Positions 1-11,227 of a stretch of DNA of 64,000 nucleotides are shown in pieces. The stretch is from Physcomitrium patens (Eukaryota > Streptophyta > Bryopsida > Funariales > Funariaceae). The position numbers and the translations under genes were made by a program. The notes under the pieces were generated by a model. That model did no database searches. It had not been told where the DNA came from and was given only the letters and a program-made list of their open reading frames with translations. The DNA is taken from positions 3,649,003 to 3,713,002 of the forward strand of contig NC_037258.1 of assembly GCF_000002425.4 (NCBI RefSeq). The letters run 5' to 3'. Within the stretch, counting starts at the first letter, position 1. Each line of letters starts with the position of its first letter.

Positions 1-620
1 TTTATTAAGGTTTATTTAGGTTTTAATAAAGATTTGGTTAATATTTAATTAAATTTTGATAAATATTAATTTAATTTTTTATCAAAATCTGATTAGAATT
101 AAAATAAGATTCTTTTAGAATTTTATAAAAATTTAGTTAGGATTTGATTAAAATTTGGTCATAATTTGAATAAAATTATTTTGAATTTTATTAAGTTTTG
201 ATTAGGATTTGATCAAGATTTATTTAAGATGTTATCAAGATATGGTTAAGTTTTGATTGATATTCTTTTAGAATTTTATTAAGAATTTATTAGAATTTGG
301 TTAGAATTTTATTTTCATTTGGTTAGAATTTAGTTATAGTTCTTTTAGGATTTTATTAGGATTTGGTTAGAATTTGATTAAGATTTTCTTAAGTTTTTAT
401 TAGAATTTTATTAGGATATTATTAAGATTCTTTAAGATTATTTAAAAAATTTAAAGGTTTGACTAAGATTTGATTAGGATTTTATTAGGATTTTATTAAA
501 AATCAATATGATCTGATTAGAATTTGATTAATTTTTATTAAAAATTGATAGAATTTGATTAAGGTTTTATTAGAAGTTGATAGGATTTAATTAAGATATT
601 ATTAGGATTTGATTAAAGAT
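1..620. repeat. Degenerate ~11-bp tandem array (AT-rich)
   Basis: The first ~620 bases consist of variants of an 11-12 bp unit of the type GGTTAGAATTT, GATTAAGATTT and TATTAGGATTT, repeated head to tail with drift and continuing off the left edge. No reading frame of note lies in it. It resembles an old minisatellite. The unit is not the plant telomere repeat TTTAGGG, although fragments such as TTTAGG occur. Confidence 0.6.
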
Positions 621-1690
621 CTATTTAGAATTAATTATAATATAATAAAATATAAATTGGATCTTTTAAAGATTGATAGGATGTACTTGGATAATTAGAA
701 GCTTATTTAGGTTGTTTAAGGTTACCAAAAGGTGTTTTTAAATACCTTATGCATTATTTGTGATTGTAAATTAAACTTTAAAGTAAGATCAAATTCTTCT
801 ACAACCAAATATCTAGTACATTTCTAAGTTAGTTTTTACATAATACAACAATATACCAATATACAATCAAATAAAGCCATAGCTACCAACTTTGAAGAGT
901 TTTGTGCCAAAGCCACAAGTTCAATCTACTTGCTAAAATATTTTACTATCACCAATATTTATTTATCTCAATATAAGATGAAAATAAGTGGTCCAAAAAA
1001 ATCCAACAATCAATAGTAGCTCAAATCCATTATAGAATAAGGCTTCTACTAAGATAGTATAATGTTAAAACTTGATTTGATTCAATCACACACTTTATAT
1101 TAAAAAACATATGTTGCTACTTGTTGATATATGCCAATCTAATAATATTGATTATATAATATAGAATCTATCTTGCACATTTTAAAATATCCAATTTCCT
1201 TATGTATTTGTTGAACTAAAGAAGCTCTTTGATTTGGCTTTGGAACTATGCATCTATTTCCATCAAAAGACATACAAAATAACAAATAATTTTTCTAATA
1301 AAACTTTTTTAATTTGTAACTAATCATATTTCTTACAATAACAAAGATGATTGAAGGAAATTTTCTTTATTTAAGCTTATATAAGTTTATAAGGTCTTTC
1401 CATACATCACTAATTACTTCGGCCTTATTAAATTCTTTATCTAAACTTTGATCAAATACCATAATTATAGAATTTGATGTCAAAGTTAAGTATATGGCTA
1501 CATGTCATCCAAAAACTACCTCTCTATTACAATCTCTATACCATCAAGTTCTAATGAAGTCTTCTTGTAAAGAACTTGGATTATAAAAAAAATTATCTAT
1601 ATATAAATTGATAATACATGTTTAATGCACAACTTCAAAGTAATATGCTTGAAGCAACAAAGCTCATCTAACAAGCTTGTAAGTAAGTTT
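621..1690 (-). pseudogene. Probable decayed integrase region of the older gypsy element
   Basis: This AT-rich stretch lies downstream, on the minus strand, of a recognisable reverse transcriptase/RNase H relic, where the integrase of a gypsy element would sit. No motif can be read confidently because stop codons and frame changes are dense. The call rests on position only. Confidence 0.25.
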
Positions 1691-2672
1691 GTCTAACTCT
1701 TTAAGCAACTTTAAAGATTGATAGTTAATTATCAATGTAAATTTTTGCCTATATTAATAAGTTCAAAAGTGAATAATAGCCCAAATTACTACCATAGCTT
1801 CTCCGTCATAAAATGAGTAGTTGAATTCCATATTATTTTTTCTTTTAGAAATAAATAAAATAATATATCCTTGACTTATATCATACTTTCATATTAAGAT
1901 TGCTTCCAATGTGTGTACAATTAAAAAAATTTGATGGAATTTGGATGTCAAAGCACTAAAATTGAATCTAACTTTTATTTTCATGTATCAAATATATGTT
2001 GCTACATATGACTTCAATTCTATGGATGATCCTTTGCCATGAGAATAATTAAAGGTTTGGCAATTACTCTAAAGTTTTTGGCAAACCTTTCATAATAATT
2101 TGCTAAATCAAAAAAGTCCAAAATCATGAAATATTAATTGGTGTCAATATATTTTGTAAGGTATCTATCTTTTCTTTGTTGTATGCTAAGAATTTTTAGA
2201 ATAATTACGTCATCTAAGTATAATAACCGTTTGTAGAAGAATTTATCCTTGCCATGCTATAAGCACAATTCTTATTATTATAATTGCTTAAATATTACTT
2301 ATAAATACCTCTCATAATCTTTTCGGTTGCTAATAAAAATAATAATATTATCAATGTAGCATCTAGTAAATAATAAGTTAACTAATATTTAAGCCATTAT
2401 CCTCTAAAACTTAATTAATATATTTTTAGGCCAAATAAAAGAAATTTCTAATAATAGATTTGATTTTTTTTATCTTGTTTAATTTTTCAAAATATTATCT
2501 GTACTTGGTCTTTAAAAATTAATGGTAAGTGGTAATAACCAAATCTTAAGATCAAAGTATTGAATATTGAAGTAAATCCTATTGCATCAAATAACTCCTT
2601 TGGCATTGGCATTGGCATTGGATATTGATCAAATTTGGTCTTGCAATTAATTAGACAATAGTCTTTATACAT
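1690..2672 (-). pseudogene. Decayed Ty3/gypsy reverse transcriptase-RNase H (older element)
   Basis: On the minus strand 2,672-2,487 reads through an RT core: a remnant of the DYR motif, then YPMP..ELFDAIG and a D/ILRFGYYHLPL segment that matches the gypsy LDLRxGYHQ motif. After a break, KFLLFGLK corresponds to the FGL motif. The catalytic YxDD box appears as YIDN at 2,347-2,358, so the last aspartate is lost by one G-to-A change. Further on, readable fragments resemble the RT-RNase H connection (NYYERFAKNF..AKPL) and an RNase H segment near 1,780-1,830. Many stops and frameshifts make it non-functional. The residues differ from those of the chromovirus at 5.4-11.8 kb, so this is another gypsy family. 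Confidence 0.75.
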
Positions 2673-5126
2673 TTACTTCTTGTTCAATTGCCAAAAAAAT
2701 TCATCTTCAAAGGCATAAGTATAGCACTAACATACTTGCTATTAAAAAGTTTATTTAAGCTAACAACCAATAATTCTTACCTACAAGTTTAGGCACCAAT
2801 TTTCTTTGAGATATTTAGTCTATAAAGTTGTTAAAAGATTGAATAATTAAAGTGTTGAAGTCCTTGGCTCGGCCTAGAAAAAAATAATATTGATTCTTAA
2901 TAATTTCGTAAGCAAATATGGTTTCAATCCAAAAATCCATGCCATATTCCTTCTCATTTGTATTAGGTTCTTCATGAGTTTAAAAATTATCATCTTAAAT
3001 TATGTTAATTTTACATGCTTTAAATTAGTATCTTAATATATTAATCAAATTCAAAAACCTTTATTTAAAAATTATCTAATAGAGGCTCATTCTTAAAAAT
3101 GTACCCATGTAATGTGGTTTGATGCCTAAACTACTATTATGTAAGTCACATTAAATTTGCAAATAAATGAAATTGAAGGTCATTCAAACCTTGATTTTTT
3201 CTAACTTGAGAATAATTTTAAGGGCCATCTCACAATGGATAAATTAATGTAGCCTAAACTCCTCAAACCTTCATTACTAATAAAAGTAATATTTCATAGA
3301 AATTGGCTAAAATAACTAAGAATAAAAAAAGATTATAATTACTTATGATACAAAGCTAACAACCTTTATATGTGATATTAAGTTGCTTATTTAGATAAAA
3401 TTTTAGAATCTATATGAATGTACTTCATAACATTAAGTTTAGCTTCAAATACTTTAGTCAAATCAATATCAAGCCTTGCAAAGATGTCTATAAGGGTGAT
3501 ACCCTCATCTATTGGATGTTAATGAATAGGGTGAGTAAAGGCAAGTAACAATGACTAATGTATTATTTTTTTTATATCCAATGAATAGATAGTTTTTTAG
3601 TATTAGCAAGATAGTTGTATATATATTTTTTTATAGAAGAGATGGATTCTTGTAATCTCTTGCATAAACTTCTAAAAATAGTAAAGTATGTAGTTTTACA
3701 AAATTAAACATAAATATTAATATTTTCTTGAATAAAACTTGTTTACAAGCTAAGTCAATGTACTACAACCAAATAGGATTTCTACCAATATACTCATGGC
3801 AATTACTACAAATGTAGAAAGAATAAATTAATTTTTTTATTCATCAATAGAATATTTCAATCTAATTTATGATTCTTTAATCTAATTATTTAAATCAAAA
3901 TTAAATGAATAAAATATATATTAAACAATTAGGATATTTTAATTAATAGCATTAAACAATGCATACTTTAGAGGTAAGTATGTCTAAAGTAGGTCAAGTC
4001 CAATGTATAAAATTAAGTGCAATGATTATTTGATATAACCAATAACTCATTCTATGCTCTCTATTAAAGTAACAATGGTGAAAAGACAAGGCTCTATGTA
4101 TGTAGTAATAAGATCTAACTCTTAAATAAGTCATTTTCTAATCATAATTAGTTGAGCACCAAAATCCATTATAACCTATATATATGTAATATAAATAGTA
4201 TTGTTACTAATATGACTAACAATAAGTATATAGTTAATATTAACTAGCCGCAGAGCTCTTGGATATAAGTTCTAACATTTCTGAGTAGGTCTAACTACAA
4301 CATCTAACAAATATACTATCTTTATAGCCAGTAGCACCTTAAAAAAAAGACTCATGTTTGTTTCTTTCAAATATCCTTTATGAAATATGGCCATTGTTTC
4401 ATTTTCAACTTTCCTTATAACTTAGTCAAATCATCTTCTTTCAAATACTATGTAACTACTTGAGCTACCTTTAGAAATAATATAGACAAGCTGCCTTTTG
4501 AAATCTCATTAGATAGTTGAGAAATCTCTACTAGTTTAAATTTTGGAGCCAACAAATCAACATTAGAAAAAATAAGCATATTTATTAGTTTTTAAACCAA
4601 AGAATGTGTTGTGAATTTATCATTTATTTTTTAAGATTGTATTGAAGTTAAATTAAAAGTTCTAATTCTAAAATTTATATCTATAAGATCAAATGATAAT
4701 GGTAATTGAACATGAATATTAAGATCTCTACAATTACTTTTATAACTATGTAAGGTTTTTAGTATATTATTTATGGTAGATGTCATATTCTTTACTATTA
4801 TTTGAATATGCATAGTAGCTGTAACTACTATTTGTCTTGATGTACCAAATATATAGATATCTAGAATAAAAGAACTTGTACTAGCCTTAGAATGTATATA
4901 AAATCTAATGACTTGATCAAGTCATGCTATACTATTAAATTTCATTTCTAGTTTAGTAATTTAAGCTTTTAAGGTTCTTTTTTATCTAAAATAGATTATT
5001 TATTTAAATATAAAATAAAGAAATTATTTTTATTATAATTGAATTTACTATAATAAATATAACTTAATTATTTTTTTAGCTTTTTTTCTTATTTTAGGTA
5101 ATTTTTTTCTTGAGATTCTTTATATG

Positions 5127-5170
<44 letters not shown>

Positions 5171-5182
5171 AAAAAGAGAGAG

Positions 5183-5218
<36 letters not shown>

Positions 5219-5224
5219 AGAAAA

Positions 5225-5271
<47 letters not shown>

Positions 5272-5390
5272 AGCACAATTAAAATTATTTTTGATATAGC
5301 CAAATTTATCACATAATCAACAATGCACAATCCTTTAAGATTGAATTTTTGCAAAATTACTTGTAGCAATTGCAACCTTCTACTACCTAA
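2673..5390 (-). pseudogene. Decayed protease/gag-side remains of the older gypsy element
   Basis: This AT-rich DNA lies upstream, on the minus strand, of the older reverse transcriptase. It is where protease and the end of gag should be. Only short open frames remain (for example 4,631-4,813) and no catalytic motif is certain. The younger chromovirus inserted at 5,390/5,396, so the rest of this element should continue from 11,794. Confidence 0.35.
5130..5269. repeat. Composite (AT)n/(GA)n microsatellite
   Basis: Two long AT runs (about 5,130-5,167 and 5,188-5,214) alternate with GA runs, the longest near 5,230-5,269. The tract lies 120 bp from the target duplication of the adjacent LTR element. 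It creates a spurious open frame on the minus strand rich in Ser-Leu and Tyr-Ile repeats. Confidence 0.9.
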
Positions 5391-5395
5391 ATACA

Positions 5396-5956
5396 TGTCA
5401 AGGACAAGAACTCGATAAAAAAACAATTCAGCCAAGTGAGCCTTCACTCAAAGAAAGGTAACAAAATATAAATAAACAAGTATGTATATTGAAAGAGAAA
5501 CTGGAATGGCTATTGCCAAAAGACAAAGAAACTAGAGACCCTTGAAACTAGACTGGAAGCAAGAAAGGAATTGACAAGAGTGAAGAAGCCTTCACTCTTA
5601 TCTCTATATATACTATCTAACTAGGAGCTACGTGGCGACGTTCTATAGGTCTTCCAATATGTGTTGACTTTGTAGAATACATGCCTTGACTTACAAGGCA
5701 AGTTTTTCTATGTATGGGCCATATAGTTAGCTTGATCTTCAAGCTAACAATATGTGTGGCACATGGCCAACTTGTTGACCACGTTTCTAATCCAAAAAGT
5801 CAATTAAAGATACCTATGAAGTCAAAGCAGCGTCTATGAAGCTTATAGGAAGCTTCCATATTAAATACTATAGAATTAACTTACTTTTATCTACTTTTAC
5901 TTACTTCTACCTATTTGTATATGTAATTACTAGCTTACATGATTATATCCGTGACA
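5396..5956 (-). repeat. 3' LTR of the chromovirus
   Basis: 561 bp, starting TGTCAAGG and ending CCGTGACA on the plus strand. It is preceded by ATACA, the target duplication. A TATATATA box (5,605-5,612) sits 209 bp from the outer end, exactly as in the other LTR (11,437-11,444), and is a plausible core promoter for minus-strand transcription. Confidence 0.95.
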
Positions 5957-5959
5957 TTA

Positions 5960-5970
5960 CCCTCCCTTCT
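5960..5970 (-). other. Polypurine tract
   Basis: The minus strand reads AGAAGGGAGGG ending 3 nt before the inner edge of the 3' LTR. This is the expected place and composition for the plus-strand primer of an LTR retrotransposon. Confidence 0.8.
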
Positions 5971-6547
5971 AGGGACGAGTTCCACGAGGAGCAGTCATCA
6001 TATGTTGAGGAAATCTATAATGCGACAAATTATATTTGCCACATATTCTGATCTTTGTTCTCTTCGAAGATGATTGATAGGGCCTCTCAACCATCGGTAG
6101 TGTCCTATACTAGGGTGGGAAGACCACCCAGTTATTTGATCATTGTTGAGGCCTTCGTAACTTCCTTCAAATAGAATATTTGGAACACCATCAGGAGTTG
6201 TTCCTACCTCTAGCACAATCACCAAACATCGAGAGTCCCTTTCTAAATCGTGATACCAAACATGTTGTATCTCGCCATCTATTTGAGGAAGAACATGTCA
6301 TTCTTGAAGATCTTCATGTCGATTGCATCGTCTTGAAGGTTGTGACAATCGTAATGTCTCATCCGGTAGGTCAGCAAATGAAGGCTCTTGAGTCAAATCC
6401 GCTGGTTGTTGGTTCTCCATCTCCTGAGCATCACTACTACAAAGAAGCTACGAACGAGAATTGAAAGTAGAATGTTATCTTGCCTAGATATTGTTTCTTT
6501 TATAAAGAAGGTTTTCATCTTGATTTTGATGGATGTCGTCGATGAAA

Positions 6548-6688
6548 AGCCTCCACCGCCTTTGCTGCATTTGCAAGATTCTTTATTGGCTCCCATGTAC
6601 TTTGACTAATACCATATCCGCGTCAATGGACAAGATATTCTAATTTATTTCGACGCTGCCTTGAATCTAAAACTTCTTCTACTTCAAA
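6548..6688 (-). pseudogene. Chromodomain at the C-terminus of pol (broken)
   Basis: Beyond the TAA at 6,728-6,730 the same frame reads a Pro-rich linker and then a chromodomain: FEVEEVLDSR, YLVH, RGYG, STWEP, and an Ala-rich C-terminal helix. The conserved Trp of the YLVHW motif is a TGA (6,623-6,625), one G-to-A from TGG. Chromodomains guide integration to chromatin carrying histone H3 methylation; that is family knowledge, not shown here. Confidence 0.9.
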
Positions 6689-6730
6689 CTCTTCATTATT
6701 GTCTACTTCTATAGGAGGAGGTGGAGCTTA

Positions 6731-8131
6731 TCGTCTTCTTGATATGTCCACTGTCTTGTATGGTTCAAGAAGAGACACATGGAATACTGGATGGATTTTC
6801 ATTGACTCTGGTAGATGTAAACGATATGCAATTGGATTGATTTGTGCAGAAATAGAAAATGGTCCTAGTCTTCGATAGTCCAACTTGTCACAAGGACGAC
6901 TAGTCTTGATATTGCGACGAAGTAGCCATATCTTATCACCCAAGACGAATGATGGTTGTTCCTTTTGATAGACATCCGCATTGACCTCTTGTTGTTCTTG
7001 AGCCTCTTTTAACTGCGCCTTCATCGTTGCATGTAGCTCTGATAAATGAATTGCTAAATCTTTCATAGCATGATTATCAACTTTTGAAAAGTCAAAAGTA
7101 TCAAGTGGTGGATGATAACCATAATTAGCAAAGAAAGGTGTTTATTTTGTAGAAGAATGTACCGTGTTATTGTAAGTAAACTCTGCCAATGGCAAAAGAG
7201 TTGTCCAATCATCTTGTTGATAATTAATGGTACATCTTAAATATTGCTCCAAAACTTGATTAACACGCTCCATTTTTCCATCAGTTTGAGGATGGAATGT
7301 TGAAGATAGTTTTATATCCACTTTAAGAATCTTGAAAAGAGTCCGCCAAAATCTTGATACAAATTGAGTTCCCCTATCTAATTTAATATCCTTGGATAAT
7401 CCATGATAGCGATAGATATTGTCAAGAAAGAGTTTAGTTGTTTCTTCACTTGTGATAGATTTTGTACATGGTACAAAATGTGCCATCTTAGTAAAACGAT
7501 CTATTATCACGAATATAGAGTCATAAGAACCTGAGATTGGAAGATCCGTGATGAAGTCCATAGAAACAGAAGACCATGGTTGTTCTGGAATGGGTAATGG
7601 CTGAAGAAGTCCAAAAGGTCGATGACGAGGAGTTTTCGATCTTGAGCAAACATCACATGATTGTACAAAGTCTTTAACTGCCTTCTATATTTGAGGCCAC
7701 CAAAAATCCCTAGATATCAGCTCCAAAGTCTTATTATATCCAAAATGTCCTATTGCTGGGAAGTCATGACGAGCTTGAAGAACACGTAAACGTGCTTCTT
7801 CTTCTGGAACATATAGGCGTCCTTCAAAATAGACTAGGTTGTTCTTGAATTCAAATTTAGAGGGATCATGAGATTTAGGAGAATTATTCTTGATATCATG
7901 AACAAGAGGGTCTGAAGACATACTTAACTGGACTTGTTTAAGAAAAGTTAAATCAACAGTCAATGTTGATTTTATTGCTCGAAGATGAAATTGCTCCGGC
8001 TTCAAGAGAACCGTTCTTTGTTGCTCAAAAGCTGCATCTCCTTCTTTTGGTATAAGATAAGAACGTCTAGACAAGGCATCATACAAACCTTGTTGTTTTC
8101 TTAGCCGATAAGTAATAATGAACTCGAATCT
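6731..8131 (-). pseudogene. Chromovirus integrase (broken)
   Basis: Integrase joins the DNA copy to the genome. The N-terminal HHCC zinc region is present (His residues in RHDFPAIGHFGYNK, Cys pair in CDVCSRSK). The catalytic core begins at MDFITDLPIS; the second Asp lies in DRGTQF and the Glu in GKMERVNQ. The frame is interrupted by TAG (7,685-7,687) and TAA (7,142-7,144), each one C-to-T from a Gln codon. The C-terminal part carries the usual gypsy motif (RLGPF.I, YRLHLP, IHPVFHVSLLEPY) and ends at TAA 6,728-6,730. Confidence 0.93.
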
Positions 8132-9643
8132 TCATAAAGACATGCTCCAATGAGCTTTGCGACGATTTAATATGCGTGCTGACATAAAATATTCAAGGTT
8201 CTTGTGATCTGTATACACGGTGACTGGATTAGAAGCGCCTTCTAGATAATGACGCCATTCTTGAAAAGAATCCACAATTGTAAGAAGTTCTTTGTCGTGG
8301 ATCTCATAATTGATTTCTGCTATTGAAAATTTTCCTGAATGAAAGGCTACTGGATGAAGTTTGTCATCTGTTACCATTTGTAATAAAACTGCACTTAGAG
8401 CAAAGTCCGATGCATCTGTTTCCATAAAGAATGCTTTGGAAAAATCAACACGATACAAGATTGGTGTAGAAACAAACGTTGTCTTCAAAGATTCAAAAGC
8501 AACTTCCGCTTCTTGATTCCATTGGAGTTTGTCTTTACAAGTCAAACGTGTAAGTGGAGCTGCAACTCGAGAGAAGTCTTTAATGAAGATCCGATAGTAG
8601 TTGACAAATCCCAAAAAACATTGAACATCTCTTACCGTTTTCGGGATCTTCCAGTCTATAATAGTTTGAACTTTCTTAGGATCCATCATAAGTCCATCAT
8701 TTGAAATGATATAACCTAAGAAATCGACTTGAATAGTGTGGAATATACACTTTTCTATCTTGGCATAGAGTCTTGCATCTCTTAATTTTTGTAACACACG
8801 ACGAACATGAAGTTCATGTTCTTTTGGATTGTTAGAATAGATCAAGATGTCGTCTAGATAACAGACCACAAAATCGTCCAAAAACTCTCAAAAAATATCA
8901 TTCATTAGATGTTGAAAAGCTGCTGGTGCATTTATAAGTCCAAAAGGCATGACGTTGTATTCAAAATGTCCATACCTAGTTCGAAATACAGTCTTCCATT
9001 CATCTCCTTCTTTGATGCGTACTAAATTGTATGCTCCCCAAAGATCTATTTTTGTATAGATCTTAGCTTGATTCAGCTGATCAAGAAGTCCAGATATTAA
9101 AGGTAGTGGATACCTGTTTTTGATGGTAATCTTCTTGAGTCCTCGATAATCAATACACATCCGCAATGATCCATCTTTTTTCTTCACAAATAGAATTGGA
9201 GCTCTTGTCGGAGATTTAGAATGGCGTATGAAATTCTTGGCTAGATTTTCTTCAATATACTTCTTGAGTTCAGCCAATTCATTTTGTGATAAACTGTAGA
9301 TTGGTCCGAATGGCGGTTGTGTTCCTTCTTGAAGGTCAATTGAGCAATCATAGGGATGATGTTTTAGGAGTGTATCCGCATTCTTTTTCTCAAATACATC
9401 TTGAAATTCTTGATATTGGCTTAGAATGCCACTTGAAGTCTTTTCACCAGTAGAAATGGGTGTCGCATAAATAATATATGGTGATTCTTTGATAGTAGCA
9501 TGCAAGAAAGCTTTTGCACCTATAAATACGAATTTAATTGAACTAGACTTATGACTCTCTACTTGATTAACTACATTGTTAGTTATACTTTTAGAGAAAG
9601 TAAGAGTTTGAGAAATCCAATCTATTTGAGGGTTGTATTTTTC
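8132..9643 (-). pseudogene. Chromovirus reverse transcriptase-RNase H (broken)
   Basis: RT copies the element RNA into DNA. Readable blocks in order are [48 protein letters not shown] and the intact catalytic YLDDILIY just after a TGA at 8,888-8,890. RNase H follows, with DASD, the Glu of YEIHDKELL and the Asp of VYTDHKNLEY, and ends at a TGA (8,132-8,134). Both TGA codons are one C-to-T from CGA, and the downstream frame is unchanged. The RT vocabulary is that of chromoviruses of the Tf1/Tcn1 type. Confidence 0.93.
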
Positions 9644-10081
9644 TTACCACGATAAACCTAAAATGACTGGATTAGAGGGAGACCTAATGTTATTAAATAC
9701 TACAAAACTATTATGATCATTGATTATTACTTCTATAGGAAGGGTTTCGTGAATAATATCTCCAGAAGACAATGGACGACCATCTATGACTTCTACATGA
9801 ACAGGTTTAGTTTTCTTTACTAAAGATATGATGTCTTTTAGTAAATTCTTCATCTAAAAAACATGCTGAGGCTCTTGAATCTAACAAGGCAGAGACTTTG
9901 TAATATTTAGGTCTTGAAATAATATTTAATGTAAAACAAGGAGAGGGCTCTGAGGAGAGAATAGGACCTTTACTAGATGTTGTGCAAGGTTCCAGCCGCA
10001 CGATTCCTATTGTAGCTGGATAAACTCGTTTTCTGACATATTGTCTTTTTTTACAGCCATACTCCTCATTTTGTGATTGCG
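9644..10081 (-). pseudogene. Chromovirus aspartic protease (broken)
   Basis: Protease cleaves the gag-pol polyprotein. The segment ALLDSRASACFLDEEF carries the active-site triplet as Asp-Ser-Arg instead of Asp-Ser-Gly, consistent with GGA to AGA, so catalysis should be lost. This part is read one frame away from the flanking gag and pol. The shifts lie around an A7 run (minus strand) near 10,045-10,055 and near 9,830, and cancel each other. The C-terminal part (IIHETLPIEVIIND, VILGLSW) ends at a TAA (9,644-9,646) that stands where Gln is likely. Confidence 0.8.
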
Positions 10082-11015
10082 TCATTTCTTTGGACAATGT
10101 TGAGCAGTGTGCTTTGGTTCTCCACAATATAAACATAATCCTTCTTCACGACGACGAGTCTTTTCTTGCTCAGTAAGAGGTTTGAAACGTACTGCATCAA
10201 TTTACATATCCTCTACTTCCGAATGTATGTGTTGAAAAGGTGTTAGTATTGCCATTGAATTATAGTAACGTTGAGGTCCACTTGTATGGTTCCCAGATCG
10301 GAATTCCAAAAGGCGATTGTCACACTTCACAGCAAAGTCAATTGCTTGACTCAATGTTTGAGGATCAAGTAAGTTGAGCATTAATTTTTTTACCTCATAT
10401 TATAATCCATAGAGAAATTGATTAATAAGTGCAGCATCATCCCACTTGATATCAGTTGCAAGTTGTTGAAATTATGAAGCGTATAACGTTACTGATCGAT
10501 TGCCTTGTCATAAAATATGGATCTTATTGGTTGCAACACGAATTGTATCATGTTTACCATACATGGATCGAAACTCTGCCAAAAAAGTCTCTAGATTATC
10601 CAATATTGGATCTCGTCGTTCAAGAAAAGATGAAAACCACGATAGTACTGAACTTGAAAGAAGCGTACCAATGAATCTAACTTGCGATCCTGGAGTTGGA
10701 TAGCTTTGGGATTGAAGTTCAATCACAAGTTACACTTGATTGATAAATCCTCGAAACTTGGATCTGGTGCCATCAAACTTCTTGGGTAGGACAATTCTTG
10801 GTTCTCTAATATTTGAAGGACGTTTCACCATAGGAAAAAGAACATGATTTGATGCAGATGTTGAAGCAGCTCCAACCATTTCTGTATCTTCACTTTCTGT
10901 CAATCTTGTTGCTCCTTATCGTGGTAAATTTTTGTTGATGCATCGCAAGCATTAACTTTCTCAATTGCTCTTGCATTTGTGCCATTGCACTCTTCATTTT
11001 AACAAGTTTTGCCAT
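10082..11015 (-). pseudogene. Chromovirus gag (broken)
   Basis: Gag forms the particle and binds the RNA. The first likely ATG is at 11,015, followed by a Met/Gln-rich, coiled-coil-like start. A longer gag segment is open at 10,726-10,508. A CCHC zinc knuckle, C-x2-C-x4-H-x4-C, lies at about 10,130-10,090. The copy is broken by stops, among them TGA at 10,508-10,510, TAA codons near 10,468, 10,390 and 10,206, and a TGA just after the knuckle. Each is one C-to-T or G-to-A change from Arg, Gln or Trp. There is also a frame change near 10,925. Gag and pol otherwise share one frame, which suggests a single polyprotein originally. Confidence 0.85.
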
Positions 11016-11195
11016 GATAACACTTAGAAGAGAGAAGATGTTTAATATCGCTCAAGACAAATAGAAGAGAGGACTTGAGAACAAAGAAAATACTAAGGAC
11101 AATATCAGTTTAGAAGAGGGTAATCCACAACTTCTAATATGCTTATATCTTATCAAGAAAAAGGGGTAATCCACTCTTAATCAAGATTAGACAAA

Positions 11196-11207
11196 GCTCT
11201 GATATTG
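11196..11207 (-). other. Primer-binding site (initiator Met tRNA type)
   Basis: The minus strand reads CAATATCAGAGC, matching the common plant LTR primer site TGGTATCAGAGC at 9 of 12 positions; the three mismatches are at the 5' end. It lies 20 nt inside the mapped 5' LTR edge, more than the usual 0-5 nt. Confidence 0.65.
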
Positions 11208-11227
11208 TAGGTGTACTCTTGTCAATC

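Noticed and set aside
1..620. Telomere repeat
   Set aside because: The unit is about 11 bp and variable; runs of TTTAGGG are absent.
5094..5447. 117-codon minus-strand open frame
   Set aside because: Most of it is translated (AT)n and (GA)n microsatellite, and the rest crosses the LTR edge.
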